A stretch of 64,000 bases of DNA from Elysia chlorotica (taxonomy: Eukaryota; Mollusca; Gastropoda; Plakobranchidae), in assembly GCA_003991915.1 (NCBI GenBank), contig RQTK01000172.1, forward strand, positions 617,521-681,520. Direction: 5' to 3'. Under the pieces are notes generated by a model. The model searched no databases and was not told the DNA's origin. It was given only the letters and a program-made list of their open reading frames with translations. A program made the translations under genes and the position numbers. Of the stretch, positions 1 through 13,112 are shown piece after piece (within the stretch, counting starts at the first letter, position 1; each line of letters starts with the position of its first letter).

Positions 1-525
1 TCCTCTCAACTCTATCAATGACTGGAAAAAAATCTGCATTCGCTTCACTAAGTTTCCATCCTTCCTCTGTCTCTACACGGGCCGAGTCCTCACAAAAATT
101 CCTATGCCTGTTAGAGCTCAAACCTTTTCTTTCAGGCTATCCCGGGCATTCACTTTTTTGTTTGCCAGTTTCCAAACAAGGGCTTTCCGGGAGTGTCCAC
201 GGCAACCCCGACAGCCTGCCGACCATGGCGCTCTCTGATCTTTTGTGGTAGCTCCGACCTGATGAAAGAATATCTGCCATGGACAAGGCTACGGGCATAC
301 ATATTGAATATGTCTGTGTGATGAGTAGGAAAAAATGAATCCCAAAGCAGACAGGCTAGAGAGATTTAGATATTGGTCTCGTCCATTGATATGAAATTTC
401 AGGCTGAATCACGGTTTCATATTTTATTGCGATATTGTCTAACATTTCTTTTTACTCTACACATTGTTTCAATAAAGCAAGGAAAACAAAAGGGATCAGG
501 GAGAATGTTTTGAACGCACAAGTCC

Positions 526-528
<3 letters not shown>
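1..528. other. Unannotated sequence
   Basis: Moderately AT-rich unique sequence. An open frame of about 80 codons near the left edge has no recognisable domain, and no splice sites support it. Nothing else seen. Confidence 0.5.

Positions 529-614
<86 letters not shown>
529..614. repeat. (GA)n microsatellite
   Basis: Uninterrupted 86 bp GA array. It generates spurious Arg-Glu and Ser-Leu open frames on the two strands. Confidence 0.97.
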
Positions 615-618
<4 letters not shown>

Positions 619-1149
619 AACACGCTTAGAATGAGGACAAAAACAGAACTACATAATTTTGCAGGCAGAGAGACAGGAATTGATAAAGATGTATAAACAA
701 AACGACAGGAAAAAAAAAAAAGAAAAAAAATTGAACAATTTGGCCGGGGCCTTTTGGCTTAAGGTAAAATCTGTGGGCTCTCTTATAGACTGTGTAAATT
801 AAACACCATCTAAAGCGTTTGGTCAACGATATAGAGTCTCGCCTTGGCACAATAGTCCAAACACAGTAGGAAAATTCCGTGATTACATTCACCACTCGGA
901 ACAGTCCCTCCGAAAATCTCCAGCGTGCCCAACCATTACAATCACAATGTTATTCCTCTCTGTTTGCTCGTATTCTTAGATTACCGACTACCAGTTGGTC
1001 TAAGCCGTCATCATTATAACCGGATTCGAATTCATTCGGTTCAGTAGCCTTCCTCATTATAACTGTATTCGGAATCTACGTGTTCGCGCGAAAGACAAAG
1101 GGCCTACTAGCCTTAGCTCTATGCAATCCTGTCCTACTTGCAAAAATAC

Positions 1150-1290
1150 ATGCCTTGCGATGCGCGCGACGATAATATACGACGTAATTAAGCTCCATAG
1201 GCATGGCATGGTCTGATCGCTCACTGGCTCCGTCCGTCTTGGGTAGAGCTATAATTGAACGTCTGTTGGACGCTCGTTTTCGTTTTGACC
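1150..1290 (+). repeat. MITE copy a, right end missing
   Basis: Starts with the family terminus (GCCTTGCG), followed by GCGACGATAATA, GACGTAATT, the block CTCACTGGCTC and ATTGAACGTC (family ATTGGACGCC), then CGTTTTCGTTTTGACC. It lacks the right inverted repeat and abuts the tRNA-like head of a SINE at 1291. Confidence 0.75.
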
Positions 1291-1525
1291 TTGGGGTAGA
1301 ACATCGGCTTCGACGCATATGGTACGGGTTCGAGCCCTGGGGATTTCGCTCCCTACTGGTGGGGTCGGTGTCAGTTTAATGTGAGCGGCTGAGACAGGAG
1401 TCATGGTATCCCCGCCCTGTCTCGTGTGTGGCAGCACATACAATTGTCAGGCATCAGTTTTGGAGCCCGTCCACAATATAACCTATATAGTGCTGATGTT
1501 GGACGTTAAATCAACTCAACTCAAC
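1291..1525 (+). repeat. tRNA-derived SINE, copy 1
   Basis: A tRNA-like head (GGGTAGAACATCGGCTTC) is followed by a consensus B box (GGTTCGAGCCC at about 1327-1337). The body has a hairpin (GAGACAGG and CCTGTCTCG arms), the blocks GTGTGTGGCAGCACATA and GGGCCCGTCC or close variants, and TTGGACGTTAAA near the 3' end. The tail is CTCAACTCAACTCAAC-like. No coding capacity. Confidence 0.85.
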
Positions 1526-1921
1526 TTACCTGTTAACGCAAAACCTTTTTAACGCGTTGATGTATCGGACCGTACCGTATTAATAGAAGCAGAGGTCACC
1601 CGTCCATCACAGACTTACCGAATAGTTTCTTTCCACTCCAGTTTTGTTCTGTCCCCGTGCGTTAAGCTCGCCTGGGCGAGTCAGAGACGGGTTCTATTGT
1701 GTAAATATACCCGGCGGTGTCAGTTTCTCCGCGCTGTTATTCTGTGCTAATACGGGGAATTCCTGTCCAAGCGCCCAGAGACACGAGGAAGCGCCGTGGC
1801 GCGGCAGGCTCCTGGTATTCCAAACAATAATAACACGGCGTCCTGGAGGGGGTGGGGTCCGACCAGAGCCGTCGTCACAGCTGGCGCCCAGTTTACCTTG
1901 TGGGCCCTACATACTCACTAC
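1526..1921. other. Unannotated GC-richer spacer
   Basis: Unique sequence between a SINE and a MITE copy, with a GC-richer patch from about 1640 to 1910. It carries a 110-codon open frame starting at 1644 that runs into the MITE and shows no domain. Confidence 0.4.
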
Positions 1922-2084
1922 AGGCTTTGTGATCCAAACGGCGATAACCGATGACGAAATCAAGCTTCTTAGGTGAGGTATTTTCTTATCGCTCACCAGT
2001 ATAGAGCTATGATTGGACGCCAAGCAGATTCCCTTTTACCTATGGTCTTTGTTTTCGCTAAGGTCAAGTTATCGCTAGGTCTCT
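1922..2084 (+). repeat. MITE copy b
   Basis: AGGCTTTGTG start, then CGATAACCGATGACGAAATC, GAGCTATGATTGGACGCC, ATTCCCTTTTACCTAT, GTCTTTGTTTTCGCTA and ATCGCTAGGTCTCTA at the right end: the family core blocks in order. Confidence 0.82.
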
Positions 2085-2962
2085 AATACAGGTATCGGTG
2101 CGTAGAGTTTGGGCTTTCTCTTTTCTTTGTAACTGTAAGCTTCTTTACCCCAAATTACAACATTGTTCCCGAAAAAGGTGCCAGAAGGTTAGAACAGTGG
2201 TGTTCTGAAATGTGAGCCGGGGTATACCTCGGCACACAACACTGAACGTCGAACTTAGATGACATAAAGCTAATAAAGAGCGCTACAGATAAAAAAAGCA
2301 ACAACTAATAAGGTCATATTCTGATCTGAAAGACTGAAAATCATGTGGGTAATATTTTTTTGGAAAACTTAGAGAGAGAATTCATCAAACTTAGAAAGGG
2401 AATTGATCAGACTTTTACGCTCTGGCTGCATAACACCTTTAAACCCCTAAATGGAAAGTACGATTTGTCCATAAAGAAAATGATATTGTAGATCTTAATA
2501 TTAGAGGTAATTGAGTAGATAATTTGTCATATCTAATGCTTTAGCTATTACATTACCGTCAGGAAAAACGAAAATTAAATTTATTGATATGAGAAGCAAA
2601 TGGTGGTAAATCTCTTAATTCCTTGAAACATAATTATAGATTCCAAGTCTTGACCAAACAGTTAAAAGCAGTCCAAATTTTCGTTCCAAAATCTACATTT
2701 TCGGTTCAGCTCTTTCTTCTTTAAGACAGGAAAGGCGCGAAAATTATGCGCAGGGCAAACTGAAATTACAATGAATCAACTACTAGTTCTCTACCGTTCA
2801 AGATTTTTAAGCCCAACCAGGAGTGTTGGCTCTAAGTCTTTTTCCCAGCGTGTGGCGGGGTCAGTCTGCTAATTGGCTCTCGGGGACAAGGGAAGAAGCA
2901 GGGCCCTGGTCTGAGTGGGGGATTAAGGCAACAAGTTGCATTACCCGTCCTGCCTTCACACC
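2085..2962. other. Unannotated AT-rich sequence
   Basis: No gene, RNA or repeat family recognised; ordinary AT-rich sequence. Confidence 0.5.
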
Positions 2963-3150
2963 AGAGGGTTTGCGAAAACGGCCCCCATATCAGAGACGAA
3001 GACGATCGGTACAGGAATCTGTTGCATGTCACTTGAGTCAATCAAAGCTCTTTTCTACAGTTACGGGTCCAATGAGCGATCACAAACCCTCCAAACCTAA
3101 AGCGAGCTGATAATGTCATCCGTAATTGTTTGTGTGGACGCAAAGCTTCT
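2963..3150 (-). repeat. MITE copy c, minus orientation
   Basis: Left end AGAGGGTTTGCGA and right end CGCAAAGCTTCTA are imperfect inverted repeats. Inside are GAAGACGATCGGTACAGG, GTCCAATGAGCGATCAC and TAATGTCATCCGTAATTG, the reverse complements of the family core blocks. Confidence 0.82.
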
Positions 3151-4074
3151 AGTCAGTAGAGGAGCTCCCCGTAAGCCGGCCCTGTCCAATTATCGCCTCA
3201 GGATATCCTGCCCACTCAGTCTGGACTCTGGACACACGCAGCTTGCACCCCGCCGATGCACCTTTTGTGCCTTTTCATGCTCCACTGGCTCTCTGCGGAG
3301 ACGTCGCGCGCTACAGTAACAATAGAATCTGCCCACAAAGCTTGGACCGCATGAGATTGACTGTCTGGTGCCACAGTAGGTGGATTAAGAACATTGTGCT
3401 CCGCCCGGACTCCATTCTTAGATTTTCTCTCTCTATGAGGACTAATTACATGGCTTGATCGATAAAAGGATGGGTTAGTCACTAGATATCTGAATTTGGT
3501 GAACCACCTCTTATTGGTTTTCCCTCTTTTTATTTCCTATTCAAAATATCATTGGATTGGGAGTTAGATACGTTCCTTACACCCAAAAGACTATGCCAAA
3601 TTTTCAAAATAGTTATTTTTTTTACACCCCACAAAAACAACAACAGCAAAAAAAAAAACACAACAACAAACAACAGCAACAACAACGACAACAAAACAAA
3701 CGAAAATAAAGACGAAGTAAATCAGTACGAAACTTAGCAAGTGTAGCTGCGAACTTTATTCCAGAACGAAGAGAAACAAAATGTTGTAAACACAAATTTA
3801 TAGAGTGTTATGCATATGGCATTCAACAGGAGACCCTTTTTTAAAGAATACAGGGAGAAAATTAAGAGAAATGTGACAGATCGATAGCTATCATCCTGTC
3901 AAAAGAGGCATAACTTAAGTTCTAAAAATATAGGAAAAGAAAACGCACAGAAGGAAATTGATGCCAGGAGATATCTAGATACGGTGGTACTGTATGTTTT
4001 AAGAGATGGGCCCGTCACATTCATAGATCGCATCTTACTGACCCGTCTTTGAAGGCTGGGAAGCAACAAGCTAA
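3151..4074. other. Unannotated sequence with an A/CAA-rich patch
   Basis: Unique sequence; 3629-3710 is an impure CAA/A-rich low-complexity tract. No gene seen. Confidence 0.5.
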
Positions 4075-4910
4075 CCATTCTTGACAGCCTAATTGTAACT
4101 TAATATTGAGAGCAGGGAAATTGCTGCGGCTTTCTATCCCTCAGCCAGTAGAGCAGATCCAGCTATCAACAAACACTCACAATGAAAACAAAAGGAACTC
4201 CTGCCCGTGGTTCTGAGAGGGACAGTTATAGGATTCGCATCAATTTTTGTTTCCTTCCCCTCACCTCTTTAGCTCTTAGATTCCCTATTTTATGAAACCT
4301 GTGGCGACTAATAACAAAGCAAAACAAGACAAAGCTGCCATTGTTTACTGACTACAAATATAAGATCCTACGCCTCTTTTTTGCTAGACCTTAATAAATA
4401 TATTCATGTTAGCTTTCAATCATTTTGCCCTTAAATGTATTTGAAAAAAAAAATGACATTCCATGGTACTAAACAAATTTAGAACATAATATGTTCATAG
4501 TATATTATACTGATTAGCTATACATCTTTTAGCTATTTCTTCTGAGGTTCGCACAAAGATCTTTGTAGCATTTACACCTATAAGGCTCAAGTTTTCGTAA
4601 TTTAAACAGTATTTCGAATCACAAGAGTCAAAACATTATTCGACTTTCTTGTGAAATAGTTTTTTTTTTTGTATGAACCCTTCTACCAAATTTCGTTCAA
4701 AAAGCGTGACCTATGTTGCACTGATTTCCATCCCGTCAAAATGGGAACGAAATGAAGGGCGTTGGGTCGAGTTCAGTGAGTGGAAGCTTATTCGGACAAT
4801 CCCGTAGCGACCAGGGGCGACCAGGAGTTATTACAGGCGGCTAACTAGCTGTCAGAACTGGTGATTGCTGAAGGTGTCGCGGCCTGGCAGATGGTCCGTG
4901 GTCTAGACCA
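4075..4910. repeat. Tandem duplication of about 0.83 kb, unit 1
   Basis: Begins CCATTCTTGACAGCC and ends GTCTAGACCA. The next unit repeats the same order of blocks (GCTGCGGCTTTCTATCCC, CTGCCCGTGGTTCTGAGAGG, GAAGGGCGTTGGGT, GGCGGCTAACTAGCTGTCAG) with scattered substitutions and small indels. Unit 1 is 836 bp. No coding frame is preserved between the copies. Confidence 0.93.
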
Positions 4911-5730
4911 CCATTCTTGACAGCCTAATTGTAACTTAATATTGAGAGCAGGGAAATTGCTGCGGCTTTCTATCCCTCAGCAAATGGAACAGACCCAGCT
5001 ATCAACAATCACTCACAATGAAAACAAAAAGAACTCCTGCCCGTGGTTCTGAGAGGGGCAGTTATAGGATTCAGATCAATTTTTGTTTCCTTCCTTTCAC
5101 CTCTTTAGCTATAAGATTCCCTACTTTATGAACCATTTCTGGCGAATAAAACAAAAAACAAAACAAAACAAAACTGCCACTGTTCACTGCCCACAGACAT
5201 AAGGTCCTACCCTTTTTTGCTAGACTTAAATAAATATGTGTTAGCTTTCATTCATGTTGCCCTTAAGTGTATTAGGAAAAAAAGATATTCATGGTACTAA
5301 ACAAATTTTGAACGTATGCTAATTAGCTATACATCTTTTATATATTTCTTCTAGGGTTAATAATAAAGATCTTTGTGGCTTTTACATCCATAAGTCCAAG
5401 TTCTAGTCATTTAAACCGTATTCCGAATCACAGGAGTCAAAACATTATTGGAATTTTTTTTGTTGAAATAATTGTTTTAATGTATAAACACTTCTACCAA
5501 ACTTCGTTAGAAAGCATGACCTTTGTTGCACTGATTTCCATCTCCTCAAAATGAGAAGGAAATGAAGGGCGTTGGGTTGAGTTCAGTGAGTGGAAGCTTA
5601 TTCGGACAATCCCGTAGCGAACAGGAGAGACCAGGGTCGACCAGGAGTTATTACAGGCGGCTAACTAGCTGTCAGAACTGGTGATTGCTGAAGGTGTCGC
5701 GGCCTGGCAGATGGTCCGTGGTCTAGACCA
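4911..5730. repeat. Tandem duplication of about 0.83 kb, unit 2
   Basis: Directly abuts unit 1 at GTCTAGACCA|CCATTCTTGA and ends with the same GTCTAGACCA. It is 820 bp, with visible small indels relative to unit 1, so the duplication is not very recent. Confidence 0.93.
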
Positions 5731-8037
5731 TGGGATAACATGGAGTGGAGAGGCAGGTCATGGGACTTCACATCACTGACGACCTGCACTGGTCTCTTCC
5801 TGGTTGTGAAGAGGCTGAAGTGGCTGAAGATATCTTTCACTTTGTTTAGTCTCCTAAGTTCCATATGGAAAAAAAGTGTGTGAGTGTATGTGGGGAGGGG
5901 GTGTGTTCTTATACGGTGACTTAGGGTCCTGTTTGTCGAGCTGCTGCACTCTTCAGCAGCTTATTTTCATCTCTTTTTTTTGAGAGGGTCTTAATCTTCT
6001 ATCCGTTCTGTTCAGGGCTCCCGTGTCTGTCTTTGTCTAGCGTCTAGGAGGCTACGAGCCTTCGTGCGCCGTGAAACCATACACATCTTAGCCTTTAATA
6101 GCTGGCTCTTTTGACGCTTGCGTTCCCCGCCTCACTCTCTCACACAGCCTTCAGCCTTCTGTCGAGTATTATATTAGTGTGTGCTTTTCTGATATCTGCG
6201 TGTGCACCTATATGTCTATATATGTCTCCCACAAAATATTAAATTTGATAAAACCGAAAAAAAATATAGGTGAATGACTATTTTGTTTTCAAATTCGTAG
6301 TTACAATGTTAGATAAAAGAAAATGATATAAAAAAAGCACAAATAATGATTGGCGAACAATGAACAGCATTAGGAAATTAAACTTTAATACTCAGTAATT
6401 GTGTCACTCGCACACCCCATTATTAAGCTGTCCTGAAGATGCTTTACACCTAGAAGAAATACAGGTACATGTATAATGATATATGGCAGTGTTAGTGTTA
6501 GAGTTAGAGCTGCCCGCCATGAAATACGAGATGTGGCACGAAGCCTAGCGACACCCTGGCAGGCTGGCAATGAGAAATGTCGGACCGGATCATGACAGGC
6601 GCAATATGGCGCAGCATTAGTCCAGAGGGTACGAAGACTTCCAAGTTTATTCATTGCATTATCTGCCTCTTAAGCTTAACAGGGCGAGAACGAGCATTGA
6701 AAAAGACACTTTTGAGAGTATTATTACGCTAGTGTGTGTTTAAAAGTTTTAAAATGTATAAGGGTTTTCTGTTGATTTTGTAATTAAAGAAAGTAAACAA
6801 TGAAAAAATTCCATTGGAATTTGATGTCAGATAATCTTTAAAATATTCTCCACAGCTTAAAATACCAAATAAAATTATTTCAGTCAAGTATAATTAAGAG
6901 ATTTCTATCGACAAATTTTGCCAATAGAGGAATAGTGGGATTGTTAAAACCTAGCCATATTTTCAAACAAAAATAACAAAGTTTTTTCCCCTTACTTACT
7001 GCAAACACTATAAGTGCTAACCGCACAATCGGAACGTTATAACATTACCATTATTTGACGAACAAGATAACAATATTTTTTCGCATCTTAATCTAGGAAA
7101 GGCTGAGCCATATACTGTATTTCTCTGCTTCTTAATTCTTTGACGAGCACCTTGCACTAAAGTTATGTTTTCTATGAACGATACGATCTTGCAATCATCT
7201 TAGCTGTCTAGCTTGTAAATTGACTGCCAACACAAAACAGGCTGCCTTGTTCTACCTCAGATGTCTTTGTTTTTGTTTTTTTTCTTGGAAAACTGTCGGT
7301 AACTGTGTTTTATAGAAAGTGAGGTTGGTTCCTTGCATCAAACAAGTTGAAGAGTTTGTTTACACATCAACCAGTTATTTGAGGTGCAAATGCACATCAT
7401 AAAGACGCCAAAATGAAGTTTAACAGTTAACTTTTAGGATCGTAAGTTGTACAAAGTAGATCTTTCATTTATTTTTTTCCTTCGGAAAAATTGAATTCAG
7501 ACAGGACGTATACTGTATTTAAAAGTTAAACAACCAAATAAAATGTTTCTGAAAACGTTTAAATGTTGGCAATTTCAGTATTTGAACATTAAAGGCGAAT
7601 TCTCTACTCTACTCTCTTTTAAACCTATCTTGAAAGAATATAATGTGTTTGTATTTACCGTGGTCTAACTGATGATCATGGTTGGCACGTATTATTCGCT
7701 GCTTTGCTTACTTGAGGGTTTTTAGTTGCCCAATTAATTACAATGATTGTCCTCTTAAACGGAAACCATCCCCATCTGTCTCATGGTACTCCAAGTCTTG
7801 TGATGAGTACTTCTACCTCTTTCAAAGTCTGCTCAATAGACAACACGTCGGACACTAGATCTATACCTCGTCCTTCGAGCCGGTCCTGCGGCCCCGCTGA
7901 CGTTCATACATTGGTTGAACTGGTTCTAAAGCAGGCAGTGAGATTTTTGGGCAAGGGCAGTAGACATTTCTTCTTGTGAAATCTTGACTGTGTGTCTAGT
8001 GACTGTCTTTCTTGGTGGCTGAAACGATGTATCGTGA
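5731..8037. other. Unannotated AT-rich sequence
   Basis: No supported gene, RNA or repeat family. Short open frames (for example 6385-6654 minus, 7743-7979 plus) have no domains. Confidence 0.5.
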
Positions 8038-8210
8038 AGAGGTAGAGAGAGAGGATCGGAGAGGAAAAAAGAAATAACGAGAGAGACAGAGAGAGATAGG
8101 TAGCGAGAGAAGAGAGAGACAGAGAGAGAGAGAGAGGTAGCGAGAGAAGAGAGAAACAGACGGAGACAGAGAGAGGTTGTGAGTGAGAGAAACATAGGGA
8201 GGAAGAGAGA
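8038..8210. repeat. Impure GA-rich tract
   Basis: Degenerate (GA)n with GAGACAGAGAGAG and GGTAGCGAGAGAAGAGAGA repeated. GA-rich sequence continues more weakly to about 8420. It generates long Ser/Leu-rich minus-strand frames that are not genes. Confidence 0.85.
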
Positions 8211-8548
8211 CATACATTTTGACTGTCTTGTGTCTGCCTACCTTTGTGCTTAGACAAATGTTTGGTAAAGAGAAAGATAAAGAAAGAGATAGCGGATTGG
8301 AGAGAGAAGAGGAGATTGAGAAGGAAAGAGCGTCATAAATAAATACAAGAGGACACAGAAAGACACACGGATACGGAAGGAGATATAAAGGCACAAAGAA
8401 AGAAAGACCGAAGGAAAAGAAAATATAATTCTTTACCCTATCTTACCACCTTATGCAATTTCCCAAGTATGTACCGCTATGAAAACTGGCCCAATTAATC
8501 CTTTGGGGGTCCCAATCATGTACGACAACCTAACCAAATAGCGGTGCG

Positions 8549-8783
8549 CTGTAGGGGATTTTCAGACATAACATGTTTCCAGGGAGGAAAAAAATGGAAA
8601 AACAACAAATGGTCGGGTCTATGTTTGTGCTCCACTGATAGATCCTTTACAGACAAACATTGTGACTGTAGGGGATTTTCAGACATAACATGTTTCCAGG
8701 GAGGAAAAAATGGAAAAACAACAAATGGTCGGGTCTATGTTTGTGCTCCACTGATAGATCTCCTTTACAGACAAACATAGTGA
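8549..8783. repeat. Tandem duplication, two units of 117-118 bp
   Basis: Units 8549-8665 and 8666-8783 both begin CTGTAGGGGATTTTCAGACA and end ACAGACAAACATNGTGA. They differ only by about one A in a poly-A run, a two-base insertion and one substitution: a young tandem duplication. Confidence 0.95.
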
Positions 8784-8974
8784 AGGCAAGTCTAGACAAG
8801 CGGCCTTTATTTCATAGGTTGAAAGAGGGCAATACAGGAATGTCCTTATAAGTTAAGACATCATGGATGTGATCTATGCTTCCTCTCTGAAGCTTTAGGT
8901 TTTGTCGGCTGGACAAAAGACAAGCAAAAAACTTGTATCACTGTTATGACAAATGATTTTTATAAATACCCCTC

Positions 8975-9215
8975 TCCCAAAAAAAAACAACAACAAAACA
9001 ACAAAAACAACAACAAAAAACAAACAAAAAAAGAAACAAACAAAACAAACCAAAAAACAAAACAAAAAACCCAACAGCAACAATAACAAAACAACAAAAA
9101 AAAACAAAAAAAAACAACAACACAAAAAACAAACAAAAACAACCCCCCCCCCCTAAAAAAAAAGGCAAAACCAAAACAAGAACAACCTAAACAGATCAAA
9201 ACGAAAAAAAGCAAA
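8975..9215. repeat. A/C low-complexity tract (impure CAA/AAAC)
   Basis: About 240 bp made almost only of A and C on the plus strand. It gives Asn/Lys/Thr-rich and Phe/Leu/Val-rich spurious frames. Confidence 0.9.
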
Positions 9216-10116
9216 AAAGCATACGCATTTCTTTGATCAAAGGTCTTAATCTACCACAATCAAATACTGCTATTGCAATAATTTTAGAATCTCATAAATT
9301 ATCAAAGAGATATCTTCAACTTCTTGTACTTTAAGGATGTTGCATGAAGCAACGATTTATTCATATAAGGTAATGGAGGTAAACATTGCTGGATTTTTCC
9401 CGGCAAAGAGTCGTATAATGATTATGCAAAATAACACAAAATAGTCTGTCTTTGAAGCTGTTTTTGTTTAAATAACCTATGCCTGATTTAGCGAGGGTAA
9501 CCTGTTAACAAAACTCCTAAAGTGTCCTTGCGTATTTTCCTTCAAAGGGTTGGCGGACACTTGATATTATTTATACAAGTCGTGATTTACATAAAGTTCC
9601 CGTGGACCCCCACTTGATGGAGATCCGTTATTATTTGAACGTATTTGCGAATAAAAGTAGCTTTCCTTAGAACTAGGGAGTCATACTACTGGACAAGGTC
9701 CTAGCATGGTTTCCAGAGGACAGGGAAGGAAGAATTCAAGCACTATCTAGGCTAATCAAATTCGTACATAAATATTGAATATTTAACCTCGATATTGTGA
9801 AGTATAGTTTCCCTTGCCTGCTATTCAGGTCAAAGACGAATGCAGGGTAAATATGAAGAATACTTAATACTGAGAGCTTCACCTTCTGTTTTAAGAGGTT
9901 TGTCCGTCTCAAGAAAGCCTAAAGATGGAGAGAATTTAGGGAGTGTCCTCTTTTTAAAGAAACTTCATCGTTATTTATTATTAGTATAAAATATGCGTTA
10001 AATAAACCGATAGTGTTGGATATTTGAATAGATTTACAATTGGATGGCGAACAGGCGAGAATGTAATTGAGTCTATATAGAAAAAAGTAGAAAGAAAATA
10101 TAACGACCGTGGTGTC
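9216..10116. other. Unannotated AT-rich sequence
   Basis: Unique, nothing recognised. Confidence 0.5.
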
Positions 10117-10124
10117 AGAGAGAG

Positions 10125-10161
<37 letters not shown>

Positions 10162-10175
10162 GAGAGAGAGAGAGG
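10117..10175. repeat. (GA)n microsatellite
   Basis: GA array with two single-base interruptions, followed by a short CATA/CAGA tract near 10200-10235. Confidence 0.95.
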
Positions 10176-10668
10176 GAGTAAAGAAGGGAAGTGAGAGACA
10201 TACATACAGGCATACATACATACAGACAGACAGACATAAATGCATATATTTTATACGGTTGTGAAAAGAAAAAAAAACCCTGAAAATTTGAGTCAAAGAT
10301 CCGAATGTAGAGGAAAAAGAAAGATAAGAAAATTTGTCATAGAGATGACAGACCTAAGGACACTCCTCATAATCGGTCATAACATCAAAGAACGTAGCCA
10401 TCCCAAGTGACTAGCCCACAACTAGTACACACGCGATGAAGGATCCACGGTTTGGAATTTGGGTATTTGTGGAAAAAAAAAACAATTCCAAGAGCTCAAA
10501 ACTGTATGAAAGTGAGACGGTTGTTTTCTGGTCCCTTCTAAACGCATTATAGATTTAAAATTTTGACTAAACTACGTTGTTGAGGACCTAGAAGATAACA
10601 CGTAAACGATGGTTGTTAAAGCACAATATTTTGAAAGCGAAGTTTTATGCATAATCATTTTGCCCACT

Positions 10669-10746
10669 CCACCATAACAACTGCTTTCAGAAAACTGCAG
10701 TGATAAACCACCAAAACAACTGCTTTCAGAAAACTGCAGTAATAAT
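10669..10746. repeat. Tandem duplication, 39 bp period
   Basis: Units 10669-10707 and 10708-10746 both contain CAACTGCTTTCAGAAAACTG. Each unit carries the inverted pair CTGC..GCAG (CTGCTTTCAGAAAACTGCAG). Confidence 0.93.
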
Positions 10747-12380
10747 GGAGAAAAAACATCATACACAATGGCAATATTTGATTAGGAATCTATTGATAGA
10801 CTGATCCCCCAGCTACTTGTTGAGATGAGTGGATGGACGAGCCCTTTCCGGCTACAGGCGCATGTTTTGTTGCCGGGGATTGGGAATTGGGAAGTTGGGA
10901 GTGCAGTGTGCATGCACTTCCATCTGTTCATTCTATACAAAAATCACTGACTCAAGTTGGTATGATGATATCACAAAGACCACTGTGAAGGAAACCAAGG
11001 ATATATTTCGACCCAACCTGTTTGCATATAATTATATTCTTACCCTTCAAACAAACATTACAAATCTTTGACAATACTGGTTGTCTTTTCATATTATCTT
11101 TGTTAGTCATACCATAGTGCACATAATTGGTGTATGTATGTATTTCAAATTAAAAAAAAACCAATAATCCTATGTTTTTTAAAATGGGTGAAGAGCAGTT
11201 ACTGCATAAGTTTAATTACGGATTTCAACACCATAAGCAATATCAAGATAATATTACCGCCTTGTACGTCCTAACTGTAACAAAAACACTTTTGTTAGAC
11301 AATTAAAATATTAAAGTAATAAGTGAATAAACAAACTAAAAATCCGAACTAAATGAGCGAAAATCTTACCTAGGTTTGAGTAATATTTTAATTCATTAAA
11401 AACAACACAGTATTAAAGAACACACTAGCTGTCAATATGAAAGTGAAAACAAATTACTAAGTCTGCACACCCCCTCTGTTAATTAAATTGACACATTTGA
11501 GAACTAGATCTAATCTATATACATTCTTTTTTAAAACAAAAAAACAACTTAACAATAAACACAGCACTACCAAACTTCTACCGCCATCTGCAACACATTG
11601 CAAAAAACAAAACAAAAAAACAACAACACCCCCCTCCCCAAAACAACAAACAACCAACAACAAACATTCTATGCGTCACAACTGAATAGGAAATCTACTC
11701 CTACAAACGAATCAAAAAGTGTAAAATAAACCGTGAATGCCATAGCTCTAAATCAGTAAATTATTGGCATCAACGACATCACGAGCTGTGGGATTTACTA
11801 GTCAATCCTAGCTGTATTAAAGAACGTAATCACATGCCAGCACTTGAAGCTGCCTTAAATCTCAAACTTGATCCTTGAATAGGACATAGAAGTAATGAAA
11901 AAAAAAAAAGAAAGAAAAAAATAGAGAAAAACTTGCGAGTTGCGAAACGAGATTTAAGCTGGCTGTGGCAATTCAGAGTGTGTTACCAATAAATAGCAAG
12001 AACTATCCTTAGGAAAAGAAAAAAGGCTATGTAAAAAAATCAAATTAATTTTAAAACAGAATAATTTAGATTGTTAGGCGGAAAAAGCAGCTAATATTGA
12101 CGTTCGACCCATAGAAGCTAAGAATGATTCATCCATCGTAGTTATTGATATTAAAACAACTAGTTTGTTGCACAATTTAAAATAATGCACCCTCTTTTCG
12201 GGAATCTTTTAGTCCAACCTTCATCCCATGATTGTGCAGGGATAACATAGGATTTTTACGTCTATGGTCCATTTAGAATACAGAATGTATTCATCTAGTT
12301 ATTTTTTATTTTATCGAAACCGTTATTGACTCTATTCTAGAGGCATCGACCAACATTTCATAAAAAGCTGTATACCTACG
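10747..12380. other. Unannotated AT-rich sequence
   Basis: Unique AT-rich sequence with an A/C low-complexity tract at about 11525-11665 and a poly-A/GA patch at about 11895-11930. No gene seen. Confidence 0.5.
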
Positions 12381-12640
<260 letters not shown>

Positions 12641-12911
12641 TGCTAAGTTCTTTGTGTCTCTAGTTGACATTTGCTAAGATTAAAATACCTGATTAAATAA
12701 AAATACTGTTTTATTCTAACGGTATTCCTCCACTTTGAAAACAAACATGTCTGTGATCTTTTTCAAAATTTCCATTTAGAAGATTCACCTGTGTTCGTTT
12801 TAATCTAATGTCCTTATTGAAGCGTTTGAGAACTCTTCTAAAGCAATGCTTTCACACTGATATCATCCTTCCATTATCTTGGCATGAATAACAATTACGG
12901 AGACACATTAA

Positions 12912-12921
12912 GGGAGGGAGG

Positions 12922-12965
<44 letters not shown>

Positions 12966-13032
12966 GAGAGAAGGAGAGAAAGAAAAAGGTAAGGTGGGTA
13001 AAGAACTAGGAAAATCGGAGAGAGAGAGAGAT

Positions 13033-13080
<48 letters not shown>

Positions 13081-13112
13081 AGAAATACAGAGAGAGAGAG
13101 ACAGAGACAGAG
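12912..13112. repeat. GA-rich compound microsatellite
   Basis: GGGA/GA/GACA arrays broken by short AAAG patches. A duplicated segment, AAAAGTAAAAGCAAATACAA, follows near 13228 and 13265. Confidence 0.9.

Noticed and set aside
1644-1976. 110-codon GC-richer open frame
   Set aside because: Runs into a MITE copy and has no domain or splice support.
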